Shown: positions 24,861 through 36,159 of the stretch, piece after piece
Layout of the letters: every line of letters starts with the position of its first letter
Position numbering within the stretch: position 1 is the stretch's first letter
Source: Zoroaster sp. YZ-2022
Taxonomy: Eukaryota; Echinodermata; Asteroidea; Forcipulatida; Zoroasteridae
Assembly (NCBI GenBank): GCA_029582265.1
Contig: CM055826.1
Span: 37,580,127 to 37,644,126, forward strand
Length of the DNA: 64,000 nt
Direction of reading: 5' to 3'
The notes under the pieces: model-generated
Databases searched by the model: none
What the model was told of the DNA's origin: nothing
Seen by the model: the letters and a program-made list of their open reading frames with translations, nothing else
Program-made: the position numbers and the translations under genes

Positions 24861-27800
24861 CACCCGACGCAAGAATTTCACCAACCTGTATATCCCATTA
24901 AACATTTATTTTTCAGGTGCTTTTGTTTTAGCAAAATTAGTGATATTATTTCCAAAATTAATTATCTTCTTGAGACAGACACTTTGGAATTCCACATTGG
25001 AATGAAGTACAGAGTTGTCTAAGATAAAAGCACTTCAGATCAACTTATTTCTCCAAATGATTGATTCATTTAACAATTTTACACAAAATATGTTTTAAAA
25101 TAATAATTCGCTTATCTGATCATAACCAAAGTTGTAACTCCCCTTTAGAACAAATAAACTCCAATACACTTTTATACACATTATTATATGCATGCATGAT
25201 GCATAATATCTGCTATCGGTAATTTGTCCACCATATAAACATTAAACTGTATGGCAACTATTGACAAGTTAATGTTGATAATTTTACCCTGACACACAAA
25301 GAGCAATGAATTTTATGAGGCCTTGGCTTCCAATGGCCCTGCGTCCATGCAAGCGGGCCTTCCCAACCGAGCTCGCTAAAATGACATTAAATCATAACGC
25401 GTTTACGTTTTATGGGATCAACCGCTGTATTAAGAAAACCATGCATGGGTTTTGCACCCGCCGTGTCTCACCCACCGCCATCTTTAAATTTTTATGGTTG
25501 ACTTCGGTGGTATACATGCAGAAGCAGACTTCGGCTTAAACAGTTTTAGAGCAACATTGTTTTATTGCCAGTAGCTATCAAATATCCAGCTATATAAATT
25601 ATGGATTTCATATTTCACGCTGACTGTCAGCACCTTAGCCTGTTTCTGATGGGTATAAACTGTTGGCAGCTTGACCGCATGCGGTCTTCATAAAAGTGAA
25701 ATGACAGCGTTGAAACATATAGCAACCATTGTCTTAACTACTTTCGTATGGTGGAAGCTAGTACCGGTAAGTGGTTTATTTTTGTTCCAACATAGATTAA
25801 TGTGAGGTGTAAATCATGTCGATTGAAGCCATCATAAGAACCGTTATGTCTTATAGTAATTAATATCATCGTAAAGTCCACTTAGGCCTAATGATTTGTA
25901 AACACTGGAATCACATGAATACACATACAGGTTCTCTTCTTGTTGATAATTTATTTTACTTTGACTGATTTACGGTTTTTGTCGTTTCTTTTACAAAACT
26001 CAAAATCGTTCATACAAGGTCCTTTCTTTCACACTTATTTCGCTGTTATTCCAAAGTCATGGGAATTTCATTTAACGGGAGCTTTCTAGAAAACTCCCGT
26101 TGGCCAAATCCTTGGTGATTGTGCCCGGTCCGTGTTTATTTGGTACAACGGCCGGTGTCGTTCGACATACTATTGCTGCAGGCGTGCCGGCAAAATATCG
26201 AAAGGGATGTGGCGTATACCAAGGTGTTGGCGCGCGTGCGACAACGGATAGGCGGACTGAAAGATTAGGAATAACTTCGACGAACCAAATTAAAAATTTT
26301 TAAACAAACAATCTGACCAAACAGTTATTCAATTGCCTCAATTTCTAGGCTTACTTTACAAAGATGACAAGACCAGAGATGGATTATTAAATAAAATAAT
26401 TAATGAAGGTTGAACACTGTAATGAAAGAGACACAGACAAACAGCCCAACATATGGACAGACAGATATTAATGGTGACAGACAAACAGAGACACATATTC
26501 AGACACAGGGTACAGAACGATCGACAAAATTGACATACAGGGTGACACTAATGGCGCAGATCCAGAAAAGGAGACGGGGTACATACGGTAATCATTGTAC
26601 CCCGGTACTAAAAAGGGCATGGCTACCAAACAACTTGGGGTACACAAAAACGTACGGTAAATTTACATGCATGGCGATAACAGGGGTATATGCCACCTCC
26701 TCCAGGATCCGTCAATTGGTGACAGAGACAACATCGTGAAGAAAAAAGGAAATCTCGACCCGGCATTCACCAACGATGAAACGTACAAACAACAAATCCG
26801 TATTAACTGGCACTGGCATGGAGGTAGTTGTGATGCTACATGTACCTCCACGCACAGAACAACGTCTGGGCGTCGTACGCGTGGCTGGCAGGCAGGCAGA
26901 CGGCCGATTTATTTTGCCAAGGTGTTTGCCGAGTTACGCCTTAGACATCCGAAGACGTCGGTGACAATAACCCCTCCAGCGGTTGCCAAATCAACTGAAC
27001 AAACAGCCGGGTAATTTGTCGGGGATTCGGTACTTGTCAAAGATGTACCTGCGGTATCTTGATGAAAGTTCTTGCACACTTTGTTGGGGGCGGTTATAGA
27101 AATAGATTGGCAAGTTAAAATTCTATAATAATAGGATCCGACTTTTTGTGCTGTTATTTGAAGGCACAACATCTGATAATTTTTATGAATGTATTTTCAC
27201 CATTTTCCCGTTGACAACAACGAAATAAGTTGAAGCTTGTACATGTTTTTTTTTGTTTTTTACAGGGATTTGCATAATAACGGTGCATTACTTTGTGCCC
27301 ACTTTCAGTCAATTTAATTTCTATATGGGAAAAGGACCCCATCGTTAAGCAATGTAATCGTCATGCAAATCATGGGTCTATGCTAACGTTACCTAGAGAT
27401 CGTTCTTATTGAGAAAAGTTGGCAAAAGAGCAGCCAATTGCGCAAACAAGGTAATCTAACGGTATTGGCGTCCGACGCACCGTCAACCGTTGCCGACTGG
27501 CGGCTGCACGGGTCTACGCACCCGTCGGTCTGCGTGCCACGGCCCACCGGCGCACACCAGACTTGTCGGAAACAAGGTTTGCTCGTGTGAGTGGGCCTTC
27601 TACAAAGTGTGGCCGGGAAATTTAAAAGCCCTTACTGTCTTCTGCAAAAACACGCTGACAAAACAGAAGAAGACACGTGGGAGAAGTTTTGTTTCAACAC
27701 AATGATGATCATCAAACTATAATTACAAAAAGCTTTTGACTCAATGCCGACATTTTAGAAGACATTGATGAGGGTGTCGGGCAGACGGCCGAGAAGTATG

Positions 27801-29022
27801 TCGAGACAGAATAATAACAATGATGACTAATAAATCGCAAAAGAAGTAATTTAATCGAAGGATAGGCCTTCTTGATTTGGGTCATGAGAAATAAATTAAT
27901 ATAAGAATTCTTTTACCTTGACACAATTTTTTGTTTTTGTTTTCATTATAAACCTAAATAGGCCTCTTACAAATTTAAATTATTACAAATTTAAATATTA
28001 CAAATTTAAATGATAAATTAATATAAGCATTATTTTACTTTGACACAATTATTTGTTTTCGCAAGATGGGCATAATGTCTGATTATTTTATTTATTTTAC
28101 AACGATGATCCTTTATTAGAACCATATAGCCTAAAAGAGAGTCCACAAATTGTCATGCCTGAAATGAATAATGGGGTCTCCAATAACCGTTTTCACATTG
28201 TCTTTTATTAATGTACAATACAAATTTGCATTGGTCTCAAATATAATCAAAATCACAGTACAAAGCAAATAAAACGTTAAATCATAATTATTATTATTTT
28301 TTATTTTAAACGAAAAGTTATTGAAAAGAGTAAATTAATTTCGCATCGCTCTTTAATTTGATCAAAATCACAGCAAATTACAAATAAAAAGTACAGAAAC
28401 TCAAGAAGTGACGCTTAACTCAGTTCGTTACTACACGGTTGAATAATAACCATACTATTATTATATAGGCTAAATCACAAGTCTCTTTGCTTTGAAATTC
28501 ACGGCCCGGGAATGGAAGAATATTGAATATTTACTCTCCAGTGTTCTGTCATGCGAATGACAAGCCCACAAATGATCAACTGTTGTGAGGAAATTCTTTA
28601 TTGAGATTTCATCTGCCGGTGACGCTAACGGCGAAAACTTTTCAGAAAGCTTTGGTAAAAAAGAGTCCCCTACGGTTACGCACCGCGTCAAAGGGCCATT
28701 ATTCGCCTGGGGCGAACAGCCGTGCGCACGGTGGATTAGGGTAGGAATATGCCATACGCTGACCGTGAGAACTTAAGTAAGGGGCAAGAAGTAACTACCG
28801 GTACAACATTTTCGACATTTCAAGCGACAGATTCTGAGCAAAACCTAAGAAATTGTTGTAAATATTTTGGCTCAGTAGACATACAAAACCTGTCTGACAT
28901 TTGACCATAATTGAGACTTGTTACGAACATGCCCTATATATAGACTTTTCAGGTCGGATGCCTGATGTGAGCGTGGCAGTTTATAGATTCTTACAAAAAA
29001 CAACAATCTGATTTGGATAATC
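24861..29022. other. Gene-free stretch
   Basis: No gene supported. At 26401-26560 there is ACAGACA-rich low-complexity DNA. About 27420-27560 is locally GC-rich without a recognisable product. The word TTACAAATTTAAAT occurs about three times at 27967-28012, and a direct repeat of about 45 bp (TTAATATAAG...TTGACACAATT) flanks it at about 27897 and 28018. One TAGGCCTA lies at 25883-25890. Confidence 0.4.
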
Positions 29023-29083
29023 TCCTGAAGACGATCAGAGCATACTGATCGAAACGTCGAGTTGTAATCTCCAGTTTATTTGT

Positions 29084-29144
29084 AGAACTAATTATTACTC
29101 AATTGAGAATTTCCACAAGGTGTCACCGCAAACAGTCTTTACTT
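29084..29144 (+). repeat. Dispersed repeat fragment, copy 1
   Basis: It shares AGAACTAATTAT, CAATTGAGAATTTC, CACCGCAAA and AGTCTTTACTT, in the same order, with 55038-55097. Just upstream is GACGATCAGAGCATACTGATCGAAACGTCGA-type sequence (from about 29030), a phrase of the kind found beside Penelope-like and other retroelements. The element type is not certain. Confidence 0.5.
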
Positions 29145-29282
29145 AATCTAAAGGGTAATATTTCACAGAAGAGCTAGATAATAAACATAAAAATGATTAC
29201 CACATAAACCAATCAAAGTAGACGTTGTATAGGCCTAATGCATTATGTGTTGCTCCAAACCTATCCAACTACACTTGGTCTA

Positions 29283-29530
29283 ACTTGGAGATTGATTGAT
29301 TGATTGAATTTATTCGGATAAAAAGATGACAAAGATACAAAACACATTACAAAGATAAGAGAAAACGAGAAAAACATTTATCCAAGGATAACCCAAAAAG
29401 CCAATAACAATAACATATAGGCTTATTTCCATTGGGGTCCTTATAATCGAAACATCAAAAAATACAAATACAATTTGCAAATTGGAAAGACAAAGAGAAA
29501 AAAAGAAACCGCTACTACGGAAAAAAACCG
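29283..29530 (-). repeat. 3' tail of a LINE-like element (- strand)
   Basis: Read on the - strand this is T-rich 3'-UTR-like sequence. It ends in GAATAAATTCAATC followed by tandem AATC units, resembling the short tandem 3' ends of CR1/L2-group LINEs. No reverse transcriptase frame is attached, so it would be a 5'-truncated insertion. The upstream limit is approximate. Confidence 0.4.
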
Positions 29531-29798
29531 TGGAGATATCAAAATTTTAAAAAGTTATTTGAGAAAGAAAAAACGAATTATGCTCCCCTAAATGTAGCTT
29601 GTGTTGAGGGATAACATTAAACAAGTAAGTCGCTTAAAAGTAGACAGATTGGTGGAACTCTTCACATTAATAGTAGGTAAATTATTCCGTTATTTAATAG
29701 CTGTAACAAAAAAGAATGGAATGTCATCTCTCAAGATTGAGCTCAATGGCCAGGATTTTTGTCATGTGGGCGATTCCAAAACAGCCAGTTAAAATTAA

Positions 29799-30012
29799 GA
29801 ACCGTTATCGTCACGATCAACAGGGCATGGAATCAGAGTGCTAGTTTTAGATTAACTCGATGACTGAAAATGATAAGGTCATATTACCGTTTCTGGTGCA
29901 CAAATGAGTCGGTAATTTTCAGTCACTGTATTCATCTTATACTAGTACACCGATTCCATGCCCTGTTCGGAAAGTCTCCTCTGATCGTGAGTTCGTGACC
30001 ATTATTGTTCCT
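29799..30012 (+). repeat. TTAA-flanked inverted-repeat element, family D copy 3
   Basis: A 214-bp copy between TTAA at 29795-29798 and 30013-30016. It contains ATCAACAGGGCATGGAATC at the left, GATTCCATGCCCTGTTC at the right, and the family core TAAGGTCATATTACCG. The left tip is slightly degraded relative to copies 2 and 4. Confidence 0.75.
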
Positions 30013-30016
30013 TTAA

Positions 30017-31624
30017 AGCAGGGGGTCGAGTAAAAAGAAGGAACCGATGACCTAACCCCCTCCCACTGACCTCTCCGACTGACCTCTCCGACTGACATCC
30101 CACTGACCTCCCACTGACCCCCGGCCAATTCAACCGTAGTGCAGCCGTCTATTTGCTATGGTTGTATCAAACATTCCTTAAATCTTGTCTCAAGTGCTAT
30201 CAGTTTTAAGGACAATCTAGTATTCTTCCTCAATGTATATTTGTCTGAACTTTGACAAGGAAATCTATCAAAATGACAGGTAAGAATGATTGCGTGTTTG
30301 GCGATCCAAATTTCTGAATACATCAACTATGTTCTTTTTTTCTTACTTATTTTTTTTTATATAGTATTGTATTACTTTGTATCTCCTGGGCGCCTAGAAA
30401 GAATACCAGAAGGTAAATGGCCTACCCAGGTTAAATATTTTGAAATAAATAAATAAATAAATTTTCTCGTTAAAACTACACAATGCAATGAGCTGAAACT
30501 TTCAATGGTAAGTTACGGTAGTTGTTTAGATTTATTTGCAATCACATGAAGTGAGACACGAAAGAAGTCATGTTAACTGGTTGTGGGGCTTCATATTCAT
30601 CTTCTGGTGTTATCACGGAATTGTCCATGTGCATACGCAAGATCTTGGTATGAACAGATTCCTGGCACAAGACAATGTGTATCTAGTATAAATCCGTGTC
30701 CCCATAGAATTGGGGATTTATTTTTTTAAAACTAAAACTGGCCCATTGTGGGAGGAAATTTGACACTCGGCACACCATCTCTAGGTCAGGTCTCTGCATA
30801 GGAGCCGGGGCCGGAGGAAACAACTAAATAGAGAAACGTTAAAGCTTTGTGATCACTCGAACATAAATAAAACTAATTCATCAAAAGTCGAATACAAACA
30901 TGCCAATGAAAGTAGCTGGCTTTGGTTTTCATGTTACTGATTTTAGAAATATTTTATAACAATAATTTTCTCCTTTGTAATTGTATGAATCAGACTCTGG
31001 GGATTTCCGGGTAATAGCGTCAGAGTGGGAGGAATAAAAGGAATAAGCAGGTGGCCCAAAGAAACATTGGCATGTAAAAATGCCTAACCATTTCACCAAC
31101 AATATTGGCAAATTGCCCATGATATAAGTATAAAGACATTCACCTTGTTTTCATCATGTTGAGTTAGGCCTACTATTGGTTATCTTGAAAACATAAATGA
31201 ACACCGTAAAAAACATCTTGTTTGGTGTAAAGTTGCCGATTTATTTCTGATTTATTGCTGTCTTTATGAAGACACAAATCCCATAGGCCTATATGAATTA
31301 ATATAAACAATCTGAATGCATCATACCTTTTCTCGTGAACTTTAAAAAATGATGAAATAAGCTACAGTACTTTCACATGTTGGTTTTTATACATATTTAG
31401 GCATTTCTTTATTCGTAAAGGCCTGAAGTATGAATGTAGTTACAACCATTTTACACAGTATATAGGCCTACTGGTTTTAAAGGTTTTTAAAATTACTATT
31501 ACTTGAAATTGTACAAACCATATTAATCGTCATAGCAATTTGTTGATCATCCATAGTTCTTTGCGACTTTCGTCACCAGATCTACTAAGAACTGTTGCCT
31601 CAACTATTGATCTTGATAAACCCT
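30017..31624. other. Gene-free stretch
   Basis: No gene recognised. About 30360-30465 ends TTTTGAAATAAATAAATAAA after GGGCGCCTAGAAAG and may be another truncated LINE 3' tail. ACTGACCTC-type words repeat at about 30066-30117. TAGGCCTA octamers lie at 31165, 31284 and 31463. Confidence 0.4.
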
Positions 31625-31626
31625 TA

Positions 31627-31755
31627 CACTGCAAAAACTGTGGTGTTAAAAGCTACACCATTGGTGTTTATATTAGGCAACTCGCACAATATAAACACCA
31701 TGGAAGAAACAGTTGACACCACTAGTGTTATTTTAACACCTCAGTTTTTGCAAGT
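31627..31755 (+). repeat. Miniature element, family C copy 1 (129 bp, TA target)
   Basis: A 129-bp element starts CACTGCAAAAACTGTGGTG after TA at 31625-31626 and ends CTCAGTTTTTGCAAG before TA at 31756-31757. The interior is rich in the repeated word GGTGTT/AACACC. It is the same length as the copy at 47262-47390, which lies in the opposite orientation. Confidence 0.8.
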
Positions 31756-31760
31756 TAATT

Positions 31761-31865
31761 CAGCGGCGGATCTTGGGGGAGGGGGAAATATTTGAGTAAG
31801 CCCTTTTTTGCAGTCACCCCTTGTTACACTATTCTCTCTGTTTTGCCACCCTAGATCTGCCGCTG
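31761..31865. repeat. Short GGCGGATC-ended element
   Basis: About 105 bp from CAGCGGCGGATCTTGGG to CCCTAGATCTGCCGCTG, directly beside the family C copy. The ends are inverted and resemble the larger GGATC-ended elements. It looks like a much-deleted relative. Confidence 0.5.
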
Positions 31866-32636
31866 AGTGAAGTAAGCTGCGTGGTGTGTAGAATATAAGG
31901 TGCATGCTAATATATGACCACAGCTTCAACAGTGTTTGAACCTGTCTATAATAACTAGTGCTGCATGGAGTTACCGCGTAGTTCGCTAACCGGTTAACTG
32001 TCCCACCACTAATAGTAAACATATAGCAAGCCTCGAAATTCCCGCTTACCCACTTACCGGAGGTAAGTGGATTTTTCAGGCGGTAAGTGATTTCAAAAAG
32101 TGGGTAAGTTGCTGGGTAAGTGGATCCATGTTTTTTATGTCATGTCCCATAACAACATTGCCAGTCACTGATGGTGCTGTGAAAGTAATGAAACCAGACT
32201 CTCAAGTCATTTCCAGTATGCATACATGTACACTGTATGTAGCTGGTGTCAAAATACTGCAAGGTGTGATTAGTACAAATTTGTGGCGTTTTTTTAAAAC
32301 ATGAACTGTTTACTTGGAAGAAACTTTTGGAAACTGTAAGTGACTTTTGGAAATGGGTAAGTTATACAGTGGTGCCATGGGTAGGCCTAAGTGGGAAAAA
32401 AAATTATTTCGAGGTTTGCATAAAGGCCCTACCGGAATAGTACGAACTAAACTTGTTAAAGAAACTCCTGACAAAGTGTGGCACGTACCAGACAACACCA
32501 GGACAACTTGATAACCAACATACGTGAAAATCCCCACGGAGTGATAAAAAGAGTAAAATATATCTGCTGGGTGTTCATTTCTCTATGATATCATCCAGCA
32601 TTTATCGTGATTAACGTGGATCCATTAAGACTGCTC
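31866..32636. other. Gene-free stretch with a GTAAGT cluster
   Basis: No gene recognised. Six copies of GTAAGT lie on the + strand between 32063 and 32362, and GGTAAG-complement words lie just upstream at 32045-32058. They are described in the findings. No exon was found that would use them as splice donors. Confidence 0.4.
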
Positions 32637-32869
32637 CCTGAGGGAGAGGGAGAGGGAGAGGGGGAGAGAGGGAGAGAGGGGGAGAGGGAGAGAGGGAGAG
32701 GGAGAGGGGGAGGGAGAGGGAGAGGGAGAGGGAGAGGGAGAGGGGGAGGGAGAGGGAGAGGGAGAGGGGGAGATAGGGAGAGGGAGAGGGAGAGGGAGAG
32801 GGAGAGGGAGAGGGAGAGGGAGAGGGAGAGGGAGAGGGAGAGGGAGAGGGAGAGGGAGAGGGAGAGGGA
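32637..32869 (+). repeat. (GGGAGA)n purine tract
   Basis: About 230 bp, almost all purine on the + strand, built of GGGAGA units with GGGGGAG variants in the first half and a more uniform second half. The open frame through it is a low-complexity artefact of Arg, Glu and Gly. Confidence 0.9.
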
Positions 32870-32879
32870 GGTGTTATAG

Positions 32880-33601
32880 GTTACAGGCTGGTCTGATCAT
32901 ACGCGTGGTGGTACTCGCATGTGCGTTCGTGCGACGCCGTTTGTTCACCACGCTATCTCGGCTGGATTCTGCGACATCGGACATGTCTGGACATAATCGT
33001 CAGGTTATCGGCGCTGAAGCGTTAATAACAACCCATCTGTCACCAAGGTAGCTATTGCTACCGGCTTTAACGATGTTTAGTAAATGAATAACATGGGATG
33101 AAGGCTTAAAATGAACAATGACCTTGATTTTGCTATTAAATTGGAATAAATAGCCACATGAAGCCGGTTTTGGCTGTACTTTCCACAACAGAAATTAGCA
33201 TACAAAAGCCTTGACCTGCCAACGCTGCTGGATTTGAAAGTTTGCAAGTTTAAGACATAGAGTTTGGTCCTTGCTCTATGTTTAAGACAGGAACTATTGT
33301 TCTGATTATATTGCTCGGACAACGAGATACCAAGGTAACACTTAAACTGTCTGCTGACATATAATCTTAAATGGTCTGTGAGTCGATCGGTCGCGTGAGG
33401 AACCTGTGGGTTCGCGTGGCCGACCATCCACCACAAAGTTAAACGAGTCAAGAGTGTGACCAACCTCCAACCAGGTACAGGGTTGATATCCGTTGTTGTT
33501 GTTGTTATTCATGCTGTATGGTTTGCCATGTCACAGAGAAATCAAGTGTCATTAAGTAATCTCATCCTCAAGCCAAGCTGTTGAGCAGAAACTTTCGCTT
33601 A
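32880..33601. other. Gene-free stretch
   Basis: No gene recognised. Frames of up to 128 codons on the - strand (33077-33463) show no known domain. A short TTG microsatellite lies near 33491. Confidence 0.4.
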
Positions 33602-33990
33602 GGCAACAAAAAAGTCTCCGGTTTGTGTCCGCGCACGTCGCCTCAGGCACGTCAGCATTTGTATTTTTTTGTTTATTTATTTTGTGTGTGTGTGTGTGCT
33701 ATGAAACGATGTCCAATTGCAGCCAAAATTGCTGCATTGATTGGAATTCTGCCGTGCTGTGCTTTAAACGACTTTTTCCACATAGGGGTATGAACGTTTG
33801 CCCGATTTGTGAGGCCTCTCTAAGCCACCATACTTTGTAAATGGGAAATTTGGTCCCGTATTTCCCTGATGGCTGAAAAAAAAAAAATAATAAAAATAAA
33901 AACACGCGTCACCGCACTGATTTTGAAGCCAACCGATGACCAGAAACCAGAGACTTTTCTTGGGGGGGGGGGGGGGGGGGGGGGGGGGCC
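33602..33990. repeat. Family E element copy 2 with a G27 run
   Basis: It starts GGCAACAAAAAAGTCTCCGG and ends in a run of 27 G (33962-33988) followed by CCTTAAGG. The body shares ATGTCCAATTGCAGCC, GTATGAACGTTTGCCCG and ACCGATGACCAGAAACC-type words with the other family E copies. A (GT)n stretch lies near 33684. Confidence 0.75.
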
Positions 33991-35340
33991 TTAAGGAAAT
34001 GTTTTTTTTAACAACCAGCACAAAAACAAATTTGTAGGCCGGTAAAAGATCAGCTGGAAGCAGTGGTGCACATCTGTGCAGCAGTGCACATCAGAATCCC
34101 ACGGCTATAAATAAAGATGACATCAAAACGGAAAAAGAAACAAATAAACAATAAATATTTAAACAAACCTAATTTCCCCTTTTTGGCTTGTTTTTCACGA
34201 ATTATTCGCTTATTATTATATATATTTTTTACTGCAATGAAAAATTCTATGATCCTATGGACCATCCCCTGACCATCCCCATCCCCAAGTGGAGAATATA
34301 TCCCCCATACATCCGGGATTTACGCACGTGGCTGGTAGCTAACAAGTCCTGTTCGGTATTTGTTTTATGCCATGAGAAAAATATAAACCAATGTTTTGTT
34401 GTAAATTGGCAAATTTCGAGATGACAGAAACGGTAATTAAAAGCAGGTTACAAGTTGAGACATCACTCTGAAGTAATTCTTTTCGATACAAGGTCTAAAT
34501 TTACAACAGAAACCATTTTTTTGGTCAACGCTTGCTTCTAGACCCTAGACAGATTTCTTTGTCGTTACTTAATGCATTCTGATAAAATAGAATTGGTCTA
34601 ATAAAAAACACCCAAATTCTTCTGGGTATTTTGTTTTAAAAAAATTACCAAGTTCCAATCAGTACAAGTTGCATAGGCCTATGTTTCTGATGGGGTTATG
34701 CCAGCAAGCTCGATCGGTTTGCACATGGAGAAAAATTTGCAACACGGCCGAACTTATGTTTCTATTCTTGACCTTTTTTAAATTTTGTATCTGTGAACAC
34801 TTGTTCCTAGACCCAATAAGACGGCTCTTTACTGTTCATATTATTTCTTCTTCAAACAGAGACACTCAATCGTTTTAACAGTCCTTGCATATCTGATTTC
34901 ATTTTGTGAGAGAAACAATTGTTCGATCTGAAAGTCCCCATTTTTAAAGGGGGTTAAGGGTTCTTCCGTTTTATTAACTCTTTTGCAAGCCTCTGTTTCT
35001 TGTCGTTTTTGGTCGTTATAACACTTATTTTTTAGGGAGAAATATTATTTTAAACTTATTAAATCTTTAAAGGAAAGTCTTTGGGTATGCATCAGATATC
35101 AGTAGCACTGGACCCTTACTCTCTCATACTCCCTTAGCTCTCCAGAAACCCAACGCGCAAACACAATGGCTTCTATTAGATTTACTTGATAAACCATCAC
35201 TTATTTACACTGAATGCCCAAATTATAATTTGACAGACAGCCCCAACAGCGTGGTAGCTATATCAAGACCAATAATCACACAAACATATACCTTGGAAAA
35301 TATCTTGGCAACGGTTCACACGGTAATACCTAAACAAATG
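33991..35340. other. Gene-free stretch upstream of Hey
   Basis: No exon recognised. AT-rich, with one TAGGCCTA at 34674-34681. It could contain distal regulatory sequence for the gene downstream, but nothing specific was seen. Confidence 0.4.
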
Positions 35341-36159
35341 CCCAGACCGCAGCCTAGTATCTGATTGGTCGCGAGCCACCGAGACACTAACTTTCCCACG
35401 GTATTGTACAACGCGTGCTGGTCACACGCCAGAACTGGTCGGTTTCTATTCCCCCACGAATATCGCACCGTGCACATTGCAAATGAAAAGTTTTAAATTG
35501 ACATTGTGCAGTTCGGAATATAATCCAAGTGGATTTAGGTACGGGATATGGTCAATTTCTAGCGTGTCTAGTTAGATTTCTGTGTTTTCTTTGTGGGGCG
35601 CGCAAGGCGCTCAAGTTTAGTAGCTCTCAAAACAGACAATTTACCTCGCCTATATGTGACCTGAGCCAGCAAACCAACGCAACAGGTATACAATGCATGG
35701 CACACGAGTCGCAGACGACACTTAAAGGGGACTAAATAAAAATAGAAACAGCCAGGGGAATGACCGACCACAGCCTGGTGGCTTTAGCCAATGGCGTGTG
35801 CCGAACGAATGGGGGTACGGTGACTGAGCAAGTGGCAGGATACTGTCAATCACCCCCAAAACTAGCCTGTTGTGTGTTGTGTAAATGTAGTGGTGTTTTG
35901 GTCCAGTATCCTCAGTCAGTCCACTGCACAGACTTTTTGAACGGGAGCGTGGGAACTGTAGATCTCATTCTTGACTTACGACTGCCGACGACAGGACGTG
36001 TTTTTTTCCCCTGAGCCACACTCTCCTCATCTCATGCGTCTTCCATCTGTTGCATACGAACCACAAAGAATCAACAAGTTCTTACATCCGCACATCCTCC
36101 ACATATCCCGGTGTGCTTAAACTATTCTTTGTTTGAAGGAGCCAAAACTACGAGACAAA
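35341..36159 (+). promoter_or_regulatory. Upstream region of Hey with two CSL-type sites
   Basis: This higher-GC segment lies directly before the Hey start codon. Two exact matches to the CSL/Su(H) consensus YGTGRGAAM are present: CGTGGGAAA on the - strand at 35392-35400, and CGTGGGAAC on the + strand at 35948-35956. They lie about 760 and 204 bases before the ATG. An inverted CCAAT (ATTGG) lies just before the first. CSL sites in Hey promoters mediate Notch induction in other animals. No clear TATA box was seen and the transcription start is not placed. The two sites are too far apart for the paired (SPS) architecture. Confidence 0.5.

Noticed and set aside
32607..32879. 90-codon frame rich in Arg and Glu
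   Set aside because: It is a translation of the GGGAGA simple repeat.
35392..35956. Su(H) paired site (SPS)
   Set aside because: The two sites are more than 500 bases apart; an SPS needs about 15-17 bases between inverted sites.
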